This document shows, in pieces, positions 1 to 8,347 of a DNA stretch of 64,000 nucleotides. Made by a program: the position numbers and the translations under genes. This DNA is from Micromonospora sp. NBC_00421 (GTDB taxonomy: Bacteria; Actinomycetota; Actinomycetes; Mycobacteriales; Micromonosporaceae), in the NCBI RefSeq assembly GCF_036017915.1, contig NZ_CP107929.1:2883501-2947500 (forward strand), in the 5' to 3' direction. How positions within the stretch are numbered: position 1 is the stretch's first letter; each line of letters begins with the position of its first letter. The notes under the pieces are model-generated. The model made no database searches and was not told where the DNA came from. It saw nothing but the letters and a program-made list of their open reading frames with translations.

Positions 1-359
1 CCGGGGCGGTCACCGAGATCGGGGCCCGGCGCGGCCGGGTCGCCGCCCAACGGGCCGCCGAGACGCAGCGGATGCTCACCGACACCAGCCTGGCGCAGGA
101 GTTGCCGGCGAGCCCGCTGCCGACGGCCGGGGCGCTGGCCGCGATCGGCTGCCCGGTGCTCTGCCTCTACGGCGGCGACTCGGCGGTGGTGGAACTGGCC
201 CCGGCGGTACGCGGACTGCTGCCGCAGACCCGGGTCGCGGTGCTGCCCGACCAGAAGCACACGGTGCTGATCGACCGACCGGAGGAGATCCGCCGGCTGG
301 TCTTCGCCTGGCTCGCCGAGGACTGCTCGCTCGACGTGGCCCAACCCACCACCGCATGA
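1..359 (+). CDS. alpha/beta hydrolase, C-terminal part (5' end outside window)
   Basis: The frame is open from the first bases of the window to a TGA at 357-359, so only the last ~119 residues are visible. They match the end of an alpha/beta-hydrolase fold. A strand with a Gly-Gly-Asp turn (CLYGGDSAVVE) is where the acid residue sits, and a later QKHTVLIDRPEEI stretch would carry the catalytic His. The nucleophile elbow lies upstream. The substrate cannot be inferred. The gene ends 26 bp before the sulfotransferase on the same strand and probably belongs to the same transcription unit; a thioesterase or carboxyl-esterase role is only a guess. Confidence 0.65.
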   Translation, partial: GAVTEIGARRGRVAAQRAAETQRMLTDTSLAQELPASPLPTAGALAAIGCPVLCLYGGDSAVVELAPAVRGLLPQTRVAVLPDQKHTVLIDRPEEIRRLVFAWLAEDCSLDVAQPTTA

Positions 360-385
360 CGACGCGACACGCAGGAGGTCTTCCG

Positions 386-1348
386 ATGGACACCCCGATC
401 ACCGGCCGGTCGATCATCATCAGCAACGGTCGGTGCGGCTCCACGCTGCTGTCCGACCTGATCCACGAGGAGCCGGACACCCTGTCGGCCCAGGAGTTCT
501 TCATGTCGGTGGCGCCGTGGGCACGCAGCGCCGAGGTGCTCACCGGCGACGAGTACTGGGCGGTGCTGGCCAGCCCCAAGGCGGAGCTGTCCACGCTGTT
601 CCGGATCGGGTTGCCGCCGAAGGAGGTGCGCTACCCGGCGACCGGCAGGTGGGCCGACCGGCTGACCGAGCTGCCCCGGATCCTGGCGATCACCCTGTCC
701 AAGCTCACCGCCGACCCGGACGCGTTGTTCGACCAGCTCGCCGCACGGGTGCCGCAGTTCCGCACCCAGACGGTGGCCCAGCACCACCACGACTTCCTGG
801 ACCTGCTCGCCGTGCTCACCGGCAAGACCCGGTGGGTGGAACGCTCCGGCGGCTCCAGCCACGTCGCGCCCTACCTGCTGCGGGGCTTCCCGGACTGCAA
901 GGTCGTCTACCTGACCCGCAACTGGGAGGACACCGCCCGGTCGATGAGCCGGCACTCGTCGTTCCAGCTCATCCAGTTGCGGGTGGAGTTCCTCGGCCGG
1001 TGCGGCCTGGACCCGTTCCGGGTCGGTGCCGACCAGTCGGTGCCGGAGGACCTCCAGCCGTACCTGCCGGACCGGCTGACCGCCGACGCGTTGCGCGAGC
1101 GCGGCCAGGACCTGCGCCGCTACCTCGGACTGTGCGCGTTCATGAGCAGCCAGGCCGACCAGGCGCTGCGGGACGTGCCCCCGGAGCACCTGCTGCGGAT
1201 GTCGTACGAGGACCTGGTCGCCGACCCGGTCGCCGAGCTGACCGGCCTCGGCCGGTTCCTGGACTTCCCCGACCCGTCCGGATGGGCCGAGCGGATGGCG
1301 TCACGGGTGGTCGCCCCGGCGCCCCGGAAGCTGCCCGCCGCCGTCTGA
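386..1348 (+). CDS. PAPS-dependent sulfotransferase
   Basis: This 320-residue protein probably transfers a sulfuryl group from PAPS to an unknown acceptor in the cytoplasm. Near the N-terminus, SNGRCGSTLL (residues ~13-22) matches the 5'-phosphosulfate-binding loop. KVVYLTRNWEDTARSMSRHS (~181-200) matches the 3'-phosphate-binding Arg/Ser motif. The start at 386 is chosen because AGGAGG lies at 373-378; an ATG at 356 overlapping the previous stop has no such site. CysQ, CysD and CysN 5-8 kb downstream on the same strand make or recycle the PAPS cofactor, which supports the call. The acceptor could be a small metabolite, glycan or lipid. Confidence 0.85.
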   Translation: MDTPITGRSIIISNGRCGSTLLSDLIHEEPDTLSAQEFFMSVAPWARSAEVLTGDEYWAVLASPKAELSTLFRIGLPPKEVRYPATGRWADRLTELPRILAITLSKLTADPDALFDQLAARVPQFRTQTVAQHHHDFLDLLAVLTGKTRWVERSGGSSHVAPYLLRGFPDCKVVYLTRNWEDTARSMSRHSSFQLIQLRVEFLGRCGLDPFRVGADQSVPEDLQPYLPDRLTADALRERGQDLRRYLGLCAFMSSQADQALRDVPPEHLLRMSYEDLVADPVAELTGLGRFLDFPDPSGWAERMASRVVAPAPRKLPAAV

Positions 1349-1367
1349 GCGGTCCCTGTGTGTCCCT

Positions 1368-1388
1368 CCCGCCCGAAACCGGGGCGGG
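1368..1388 (+). terminator. GC hairpin between sulfotransferase and secreted protein
   Basis: CCCGCCC (1368-1374) pairs with GGGCGGG (1382-1388) around a 7-nt loop, 20 bp after the sulfotransferase stop. No T-run follows. It may attenuate or partly terminate transcription ahead of the next gene. Confidence 0.4.
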
Positions 1389-1416
1389 TGTCCCCCTTCC
1401 CTAGAAAGAGAGACAG

Positions 1417-3228
1417 TTGAATCCACTCCGGATCTCCGCGCGACGGTTGATGACCGTCGTCGCCGTACTCGGACTCGGGCCCGTGCTGGTGGCTCCTTCG
1501 GCGGCGCTCAGCGCGCCGTTGGACGCCGCCGACGCGGCCGGCACGCACCAGAGCAGCCCGCAGCTGCTCGCCAAGGCCCAGCCGGACGAGTGCTTCGCCG
1601 GGATCGGGTTGCCGTACCCGGCCGGCCCGCCGTGCGCCGAGGGCAAGACCAAGGTGAACCAGGCGTACCTGTGGGGGATGACCCGGGTCGGCAAGACGCT
1701 GTGGTTCGGCACCGGAGCCAACGTCAACTGTCTGACCAGCGGACGGGCCCTGCGCAACACCACGCCGACCGTGAACGACGACTGGGTCTGCGAGTACGGC
1801 GAGAGCCAGGTCGCCAAGCGCAACCCGCAGTTGCCGGCCATCCTCGGTGACCACCGTCAGCCGCGCCTCTACACCTACGACACCCGGGCCAACAAGCTGA
1901 CCGAGAAGACCGACCTGGTGAAGGCGGCCTCCACCGACGACGCCAACCGGTTGCAGACCACGGCCGGCATCCGGGCGGCGGGCAACTTCAACGGGGTGGC
2001 GCTGCTGGGCGGCCCGGCGCTGGGCACCAGCGTCAACCTGTTCGCGTTCGACACCGACACCGGCGCGTTCCTCGGCTCACGCAACTTCCCCATGTACGGC
2101 AACATCAGGCACTTCACGGTGGCCGGTGACGCGCTGTACGCCGGGGTGGGCGTCGGCGCCAACGGCGGTGAGCGCGGCAACGTGCTGCGCTGGACGGGCA
2201 GCAAGTCCGACCCGTTCGCGTTCACGGTGGTGGCGAACCTGCCGGCGCAGGCCGCCGATCTCACCGTCCACCAGGGGCGGCTCTTCGTCACCACCTGGCC
2301 GGGTTCGGACGCCGAGCTGGCCGGTCCGACCGCCGGTTCCGCGCCCCCGCCGCCGAGCATCGCCGCGGTCTGGATGAGCCCGCTGCTCGCGTCGGGTGCT
2401 CCGGGGCTCAACCCCGAGGACGCCGACGGCTGGCAGCAGGTGTGGAACGTGTCGGCGTACGAGCCGGACCCGGTGGTGGCCCGGGCGTACGCCCTGGGCG
2501 GCCTGGCCTCCTACGGCGGCTTCCTCTACTGGGGCACGATGCACGTGCCGATGAAGGCGACCACTGTGCACATGGCGACGTACCCTCCTGCGGACGAGGC
2601 GGCGGCGCAGGCCACCATCCAGAACACCCAGCGGTCGATCAGCATCTACCGGGGCCGCAACTTCGGCTCCCAGTTCCAGAAGGTCGACCTGCTCTACGGC
2701 TCGACGGAACTGCCCGCGTACGACCCGGCGGCCAACGGTGGGGCCGGGGCCTGGGCGTTGCAGTCGACGCACCAGACGCCGAAGTTCGGGCCGGCCGGTT
2801 TCGGCAACCCGTACAACAACTACACCTGGAAGATGGTGGTCGCCGGCGGGAAGCTGTACGTCGGCACGATGGACTGGAGTTACCTGGCCAAGGAGCTGGG
2901 CAAGGAGACCGCCGCCGAGCTGGGCCTGTCGCCGGAGCTGGCGGACGATCTGGCCGAGGCCCCGATGGCGGCGGCCGGGCTGCGGGCCAGTGCCCTGCCC
3001 GAGGCGGTCTACGGCGGTGACCTGTACGCCTTCCCGTCACCGACGAAGGCGGCGACGACTGTCGACAAGACCGGGCTGGGCAACTACCTGAACTACGGAA
3101 TCCGCAACATGGTCGCCGACGGTCCCACCCTCTACCTGGGGATGGCGAACCCGATGAACCTGCGGGCCGACCCGACCGACGACGTCCCCGAGGGTGGTTG
3201 GGAACTGATCCGGCTCCGGGGCTACTGA
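1417..3228 (+). CDS. large secreted protein of unknown function
   Basis: A 603-residue protein starting at TTG 1417, preceded by the purine-rich AAAGAGAGA. The TTG gives a normal n-region (Arg5, Arg9, Arg10) before a hydrophobic stretch and an Ala-rich cleavage zone (PSAALSA). Starting at ATG 1450 would remove the positive charges. The mature part has repeated short strands with G-x-W-x-G, YLWGMTRVGKTLWFGTGANV, LYVGTMDWSYL and LYLGMANP patterns, resembling beta-propeller blades. No enzyme motif or known family is recognised. Several Cys occur near the mature N-terminus. It lies between the sulfotransferase and a lipoprotein esterase, so it may act on or carry the same exported product, but that is inference. 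Confidence 0.7.
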   Translation: MNPLRISARRLMTVVAVLGLGPVLVAPSAALSAPLDAADAAGTHQSSPQLLAKAQPDECFAGIGLPYPAGPPCAEGKTKVNQAYLWGMTRVGKTLWFGTGANVNCLTSGRALRNTTPTVNDDWVCEYGESQVAKRNPQLPAILGDHRQPRLYTYDTRANKLTEKTDLVKAASTDDANRLQTTAGIRAAGNFNGVALLGGPALGTSVNLFAFDTDTGAFLGSRNFPMYGNIRHFTVAGDALYAGVGVGANGGERGNVLRWTGSKSDPFAFTVVANLPAQAADLTVHQGRLFVTTWPGSDAELAGPTAGSAPPPPSIAAVWMSPLLASGAPGLNPEDADGWQQVWNVSAYEPDPVVARAYALGGLASYGGFLYWGTMHVPMKATTVHMATYPPADEAAAQATIQNTQRSISIYRGRNFGSQFQKVDLLYGSTELPAYDPAANGGAGAWALQSTHQTPKFGPAGFGNPYNNYTWKMVVAGGKLYVGTMDWSYLAKELGKETAAELGLSPELADDLAEAPMAAAGLRASALPEAVYGGDLYAFPSPTKAATTVDKTGLGNYLNYGIRNMVADGPTLYLGMANPMNLRADPTDDVPEGGWELIRLRGY

Positions 3229-3239
3229 GATCGGGGGCA

Positions 3240-3271
3240 CCGGCCCGGTGACAGCGTCGTCGCCGGGCCGG
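3240..3271 (+). terminator. hairpin after secreted protein gene
   Basis: CCGGCCCGG (3240-3248) pairs with CCGGGCCGG (3263-3271), starting about 12 bp after the stop at 3228. There is no U-tract, as is common for actinobacterial terminators. Confidence 0.5.
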
Positions 3272-3397
3272 CACCCCACTCCCGTCGGGCGGGCTGTCCC
3301 CCGCCGGAGGGCCGGGGACCGGACGGTCCGTGCCCGTTTGCCGAATCCTGGTGTGTCCCTGACGTTGCTCGAACATTCCCCGGCGAAAGTACTAGTT

Positions 3398-4468
3398 ATG
3401 ATGCCTTTTACCGTTTTCCACTCTGAAGTCGGGCGGAACCGCTGCCGGTCGGCCGCCCGGCTCGCCGGGACGCTCACGCTGCTCGTCGCCCTGACCACCG
3501 CCGCCGGGTGCAGTCCCGACCGCCGGGAATCCGCGCCCGACGGGGACGGGTCCGGTCCGGCGGCCAGCACCCCCGCCAGCGGCGGGGCGCGGCCGGCACC
3601 CGACATCCCCGTCGGCAGCTCCACGCACACCGTCACGGTGGACGGTCGGGAACGCAGCTACCGGCTCTACCGGCCCGCCTCGGCCGACCTCAGCGGGCCC
3701 GTCCCGCTGGTGGTGATGCTGCATGGCGCGGCCGGCACCGGCGAGCAGGCCGAGCAGGCGTACGGCTGGACGGGCCAGGCCGACCGGGACGGCTTCCTGG
3801 TGCTGTTCCCGGACGGGCTGAACCGGGCCTGGGCGGTCGGCCCGCAGTGCTGCGGGGCACCTGCCCGGGACGGCGTCGACGACGTCGCCTTCGTCACCGA
3901 ACTGGTCGCCACCGTCGGCCGGGAGCTGCCGGTCGACCCGGCCCGCCGGTACGTCACCGGGATCTCCAACGGCGGGCTGCTGGCGTACAAGCTGGTCTGC
4001 GACACGACGACCTTCGCCGCGATCGGTGCGGTGGCGAGCACCCTGACCGGGCAGTGCCCCGACCCGAAACCGGTCTCGGTGCTGCACATCCACGGTCGAC
4101 AGGACCAGACCATGCCGTACGGCGGCGGCCCCGGCCGCCGGGACAACGGCGGCACCGGGCGCAATCCGGTGAAGATCGACGGCCCGCCCACCCCCGAGCT
4201 CGCCGCCCGGTGGCGGACCGTCGACTCCTGCGGCGCACCGAAGGTGACCACCGACGGGCCGGTCACCCGGGCGACGGCGAGCTGCGCCCAGGGCCGCGCC
4301 GTCGAGCTGATCACCGTCGCCGACGCCGGACACCAGTGGCCCGGCGGCCGGCCCAACCCGCCCCGGGCGGAGAAGCTGCTCGACCTCGATCCGCCCTCCA
4401 CCGCGCTGAACGCCACCGACACCATCTGGCGGTTCTTCGCCGCCCACCCCAAGCCCAGCGGCGGCTGA
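3398..4468 (+). CDS. lipoprotein esterase, PHB-depolymerase/feruloyl-esterase type (LpqC-like)
   Basis: A 356-residue exported serine esterase. The N-terminus has Arg residues, a hydrophobic core (LAGTLTLLVALTT) and a lipobox TAAGC, so the mature protein should be lipid-anchored. The fold signatures are VVMLHGAAGTGEQA (oxyanion region), GISNGG with Ser190 as nucleophile, HIHGRQDQTMPY with the Asp, and ADAGHQWPGG with the His. These are typical of the LpqC/poly(3-hydroxybutyrate) depolymerase family, whose members also cleave feruloyl and acetyl esters. ATGs at 3398 and 3401 are both possible. TACTAG at 3390-3395, with TTGCTC at 3365, would place transcription start almost on the codon, so a leaderless message is possible. 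Substrate unknown. Confidence 0.8.
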   Translation: MMPFTVFHSEVGRNRCRSAARLAGTLTLLVALTTAAGCSPDRRESAPDGDGSGPAASTPASGGARPAPDIPVGSSTHTVTVDGRERSYRLYRPASADLSGPVPLVVMLHGAAGTGEQAEQAYGWTGQADRDGFLVLFPDGLNRAWAVGPQCCGAPARDGVDDVAFVTELVATVGRELPVDPARRYVTGISNGGLLAYKLVCDTTTFAAIGAVASTLTGQCPDPKPVSVLHIHGRQDQTMPYGGGPGRRDNGGTGRNPVKIDGPPTPELAARWRTVDSCGAPKVTTDGPVTRATASCAQGRAVELITVADAGHQWPGGRPNPPRAEKLLDLDPPSTALNATDTIWRFFAAHPKPSGG

Positions 4469-4513
4469 CCGTCGCCGGCCGCCGGCACCCGCACCCCCAG
4501 GACAGGAGTTGAG

Positions 4514-5704
4514 ATGCCCAGCAGAGACGGGCCGGCAGTGGTCGAGGTCCACGACCTCGTCAAGCGCTACCCCCGCACCGACACCAACGCGGTCGACGGG
4601 CTGTCGTTCACCGTCGCGCCGGGCGAGATCTTCGGACTGTTCGGGCCGAACGGGGCCGGCAAGTCCACCACCGTCGGCATCCTGACCACCCGGCTGCGGG
4701 CCACCGGCGGCCGAGCCCTGGTCGGCGGGGTCGACGTGGGCCGGGACCCGGCCGCCGCCCGCGCCCAACTGGCCGTGGTGCCCCAGCACAACAACCTCGA
4801 CCGGGCGCTGACCCCCCGGCAGAACCTGGTCTACCACGCCACCTACCACGGGGTACGACGACGGGAGGCACAGGCCCGCGCCGCGGAGCTGCTGGAACGG
4901 TTCGGCCTCACCGACCGGGCGGACCGGCGGATCGAGGCGTACTCGGGCGGGATGGCGCAACGGTTGATGATCGCCCGCGCGCTGGCCCACGAGCCCGCGG
5001 TGCTCTTCCTCGACGAGCCGACCAACGCCCTCGACCCGCAGACCCGCCTGCTGATCTGGGGGCAGCTCCGTGAGCTGCGCCAAAGGGGGGTGGCGATCGT
5101 GCTGACCACCCACGCGATGAACGAGGCGGCCCGGGTGGTCGACCGGGTCGGCATCGTCGACCACGGTCGGCTGCTCACCCTCGACACCCCTACCAACCTG
5201 GTCCGGGGCCTGGCCGGGGACGCGCTGCTCGACCTCACGGTCACCCCGGCCGGCGGGGACGACCCCGACGCGCTCTGCGCCGCCCTCGGCGAGCTGACCG
5301 GCGTACGCAAGGCGGAGCGGTTGGCGGCGCCGACCGTGCCGGCCGGGTGGCGACCCGGTGGCGGCGGGGCCGGGCTGGCCGGTGTCGGGGCGGGCGGCGG
5401 CGGGGCGGGCGGCGCCGGGATGCTGGCCGCGCTCGCCGCCGGGGCCGGCGGTGGACGCGCCGGTGCCGGCCGGCTGGCCGCGCTGGCCGGCGCGGGACTG
5501 CTCGGGCGTGGCGGCGGCGCGGCGGGCAACGGCGGTCGCGGCCGGCTGCGCATCCGGCTGCACCTGGCAGGCGATCCCGCCATCATGCTCGGCCCGGCGG
5601 TGACAGTGCTCGCCGCCCGGTCGGCGGCGATCAACGCGGTCGACATCGGCGAACCCAGCCTGGAGGACGTCTTCATCGAACTCACCGGAAGGCAACCGCG
5701 GTGA
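4514..5704 (+). CDS. ABC transporter ATP-binding protein, DrrA-type exporter
   Basis: A 396-residue nucleotide-binding subunit of an ABC-2 type exporter. Walker A is GPNGAGKST (~44-52), the signature is YSGGMAQR, and Walker B is VLFLDEPTNALDP followed by a switch His in LTTHAMNEA. The C-terminal ~110 residues correspond to the DrrA-type accessory domain ending EPSLEDVFIELTG. It is interrupted by an unusual Gly/Ala-rich stretch at about residues 283-343, not normal for the family. The start follows AGGAG at 4502-4506. Its stop overlaps the permease GTG by 4 bp, implying a coupled pair. Export of the sulfated product is the simplest role, but drug or lipid export cannot be excluded. Confidence 0.9.
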   Translation: MPSRDGPAVVEVHDLVKRYPRTDTNAVDGLSFTVAPGEIFGLFGPNGAGKSTTVGILTTRLRATGGRALVGGVDVGRDPAAARAQLAVVPQHNNLDRALTPRQNLVYHATYHGVRRREAQARAAELLERFGLTDRADRRIEAYSGGMAQRLMIARALAHEPAVLFLDEPTNALDPQTRLLIWGQLRELRQRGVAIVLTTHAMNEAARVVDRVGIVDHGRLLTLDTPTNLVRGLAGDALLDLTVTPAGGDDPDALCAALGELTGVRKAERLAAPTVPAGWRPGGGGAGLAGVGAGGGGAGGAGMLAALAAGAGGGRAGAGRLAALAGAGLLGRGGGAAGNGGRGRLRIRLHLAGDPAIMLGPAVTVLAARSAAINAVDIGEPSLEDVFIELTGRQPR

Positions 5705-6528
5705 CCGCTCTCGACACCCCGACCCCGCAGCGTACGACGACCGCGCCGCGCCCCCGCCCCGGGACCGGGCGGGTGTTCGCCGCGGTGCTGCGCCGCGACC
5801 TGATGGTCACCGGCCGGGAACTCTGGATCATCCTGGTGCAGGTCGGGCTGACCCCGCTGTTCATGCTCTTCGTCTTCGACACCGTCCTCGGCAGCCAGGG
5901 CCTCGTCGGGCGGGGCTTCGCCGACGTCTTCCTGCCCGGCATCATCGCGCTGGCCGCCCTCACCACCGCGTTGCAGAGCGTGGCCCTGCCGCTGGTGAAG
6001 GAGTTCGGTTTCACCATGGAGATCGAGGACCGGCTGATGGCGCCGCTGCCGACCGGGTACGTCGCGATCGGCAAGCTGGTGATCGCCACCATCCGGGGGT
6101 TGCTCGCGGCCGTGCTGATCTACCCGCTCGGGGCGCTGATGGTCGGCTCCGCGCCGTGGCGGCCGGCGGGGTTGCCGCTGGCCATGGTGGTGGCGCTGCT
6201 CGGGGCGTGGATCGGCGGGGCGATCGGGATGAGCCTGGCCACCACCCTGCCGGTGCAGCGGATCAACGTCACCTTCTCGGTGATCCTCACCCCGATCATC
6301 TGGACCGGCTGCATCCACTACCCGTGGCCCCGGCTGTCGTCGGTGCCGTGGTACCAGGCGGTCACCGCGCTCAACCCGATGACGTACGTCTCGGAGGGGG
6401 TGCGCGGGGCGTTGCTGCCCGGCGTACCGCACCTGCCGGCGTGGGTGTGCCTGACCGTGCTGACCGGGGTGGCCGTCGTGCTCACCTGGGTCAGCGTCCG
6501 CTGTTTCGGCCGTCGGGCGATCCAGTGA
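5701..6528 (+). CDS. ABC-2 type transporter permease
   Basis: A 275-residue membrane protein starting at GTG 5701 and overlapping the ATPase stop (GTGA). After a Pro-rich, positively charged cytoplasmic N-terminus it has about six hydrophobic segments and the late NPMTYVSEGVRGALLP motif typical of DrrB/ABC-2 permeases. It should form the membrane channel for the adjacent ATPase. No substrate-determining feature is visible. Confidence 0.9.
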   Translation: MTALDTPTPQRTTTAPRPRPGTGRVFAAVLRRDLMVTGRELWIILVQVGLTPLFMLFVFDTVLGSQGLVGRGFADVFLPGIIALAALTTALQSVALPLVKEFGFTMEIEDRLMAPLPTGYVAIGKLVIATIRGLLAAVLIYPLGALMVGSAPWRPAGLPLAMVVALLGAWIGGAIGMSLATTLPVQRINVTFSVILTPIIWTGCIHYPWPRLSSVPWYQAVTALNPMTYVSEGVRGALLPGVPHLPAWVCLTVLTGVAVVLTWVSVRCFGRRAIQ

Positions 6529-6578
6529 CCGCCCGCGCCCCTGCACCGACCCCGCCCCCGACCGGTCGAGGAGTAGCC

Positions 6579-7436
6579 ATGGCAGACCCCACCACCGCCG
6601 AATCCGACCCGGCGCTCGCCCGCCGGCTCGCCCGCCTCGCCGGAGAGCTGCTGCTGCGGGTACGCGCCAGCCACGGCCACGCCGATCCCGCCGCGCTGAA
6701 GGCGGCCGGGGACCGGGCGTCGCACGACCTCCTGCGGGCCGAGCTGGCCCGGTGGCGGCCGGCCGACGCGGTGCTGTCCGAGGAGGACGAGGGCTCCCGG
6801 CTGGTCGACACCGGAGACGGGGTGTCCCGGCGGACCGCCGACCGGGTGTGGATCATCGACCCGTTGGACGGCACCCGGGAGTTCTCCGAGGAGGGGCGCA
6901 CCGACTGGGCCGTGCACGTGGCGCTCTGGGCGCGCGACGCGGCGACCCCGCACGGGCTGGTGGCCGGGGCGGTCGGGTTGCCGGCGCAGCACCGGGTGCT
7001 GGCCACCGACGTCCCCGCCCCGCCGCCGGCCGCGCCCGGCGGGGTGATCCGACTGGCGGCCAGCCGCAGCCGTCCCCCTGCCTTCCTGGCCGAACTGGCG
7101 CAGGAGGTGGGCGCCGAGCTGGTGCCGATGGGCTCGGCGGGGGCGAAGATCGCGGCGGTGGTGACCGGTGACGTGGACGCGTACATCCACGCCGGCGGCC
7201 AGTACGAGTGGGACTCCGCCGCGCCGGTCGCGGTGGCCACGGCCGCCGGGCTGCACGCGTCCCGCATCGACGGCTCCCCGCTGACCTACAACGAGGCGGA
7301 TCCACGCCTGCCGGACCTGCTGGTCTGCCGCGACGAACTGGCCGCACCGCTGCTCGCCGCGCTGCGGCGGCAACTGGCCGGCACGGCGGTCCCGTCCGGC
7401 TCCCCCGTCCCCCACCCCGGAAAGGACCCGCGATGA
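6579..7436 (+). CDS. cysQ: 3'(2'),5'-bisphosphate nucleotidase CysQ
   Basis: A 285-residue lithium-sensitive-type phosphatase of the inositol-monophosphatase fold. It removes PAP, the inhibitory by-product of sulfotransfer, by converting it to AMP and phosphate. Metal ligands are visible in SEEDE (67-71), IDPLDGT (93-99) and a C-terminal WD pair (211-212) followed by AAPVAVATAAG. ATG 6579 is chosen because GAGGAG precedes it at 6568-6573; an upstream GTG at about 6527 lacks a site. It overlaps cysD by 4 bp, so phosphatase and ATP sulfurylase are co-translated. Confidence 0.9.
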   Translation: MADPTTAESDPALARRLARLAGELLLRVRASHGHADPAALKAAGDRASHDLLRAELARWRPADAVLSEEDEGSRLVDTGDGVSRRTADRVWIIDPLDGTREFSEEGRTDWAVHVALWARDAATPHGLVAGAVGLPAQHRVLATDVPAPPPAAPGGVIRLAASRSRPPAFLAELAQEVGAELVPMGSAGAKIAAVVTGDVDAYIHAGGQYEWDSAAPVAVATAAGLHASRIDGSPLTYNEADPRLPDLLVCRDELAAPLLAALRRQLAGTAVPSGSPVPHPGKDPR

Positions 7437-8347
7437 GCAGCGAACCGGCTGCGTACCAGGTCTCCCAGCTCGACGAGTTGGAGGCGGAGAGCATCTTCGT
7501 GATGCGTGAGGTGGTCGCCGAGATGGAGCGGCCGGTCCTGCTCTTCTCCGGTGGCAAGGACTCGATCGTGATGTTGCGGTTGGCGCAGAAGGCGTTCGCG
7601 CCGGCCAACGTGCCGTTCCCGGTGATGCACGTGGACACCGGGCACAACTTCCCCGAGGTGCTCGCCTACCGCGACCAACGGGTCACCGAGCTGGATCTGC
7701 ACCTGATCGTGGCGAGCGTGCCGGAGGCGCTGACCCGGGGCCTGGTCCGGGAGTCCGGTGACGGGATGCGCAACCGGATCCAGACGCCTGTGTTGTTGGA
7801 CGCGGTGGAGAAGCACCGGTTCGACGCGTTGTTCGGTGGGGCGCGGCGGGACGAGGAGAAGGCGCGGGCGAAGGAGCGGGTGTTCTCGTTCCGGGACGAG
7901 TTCGGGCAGTGGGATCCGAAGAACCAGCGGCCGGAGTTGTGGTCGTTGTACAACGGGCGGCGTCATCCGGGTGAGTCGATCCGGGTGTTCCCGTTGTCGA
8001 ACTGGACCGAGTTGGACATCTGGCACTACATCGCGCGGGAGCGGGTGCCGTTGCCGTCGATCTACTACGCGCACGACCGCGAGGTGGTGGAGCGTGACGG
8101 CATGTTCTACGCGGTGAACGAGTTCTTCTCGCCCCGCGCGGGTGAGGAGCCGTTCACCGCCCGGGTGCGGTACCGCACGGTGGGAGACGCCTCCTGTACG
8201 GCGGCGGTGCGGTCGGACGCGGACACGGTGGAGCGGGTGATCGAGGAGGTGGCCGCGACGCGGATCACCGAGCGGGGCGCGACCCGGGGTGACGACCGGG
8301 TCAGCGAGGCCGCCATGGAGGACCGTAAGCGGGAGGGGTACTTCTGA
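7433..8347 (+). CDS. cysD: sulfate adenylyltransferase subunit 2 CysD
   Basis: A 304-residue catalytic subunit of ATP sulfurylase, which makes APS from ATP and sulfate together with CysN. The PP-loop SGGKDS is at residues 39-44, followed by PFPVMHVDTGHNFPEV. GGARRDEEKARAKERVFSFR and the C-terminal RYRTVGDASCTAAV are CysD hallmarks. The start ATG sits in an ATGA overlap with cysQ, and its TGA overlaps the cysN ATG by one base. There is no cysH or sulfite reductase nearby, so the APS is more likely meant for PAPS and sulfation than for cysteine synthesis. Confidence 0.95.
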   Translation: MSSEPAAYQVSQLDELEAESIFVMREVVAEMERPVLLFSGGKDSIVMLRLAQKAFAPANVPFPVMHVDTGHNFPEVLAYRDQRVTELDLHLIVASVPEALTRGLVRESGDGMRNRIQTPVLLDAVEKHRFDALFGGARRDEEKARAKERVFSFRDEFGQWDPKNQRPELWSLYNGRRHPGESIRVFPLSNWTELDIWHYIARERVPLPSIYYAHDREVVERDGMFYAVNEFFSPRAGEEPFTARVRYRTVGDASCTAAVRSDADTVERVIEEVAATRITERGATRGDDRVSEAAMEDRKREGYF

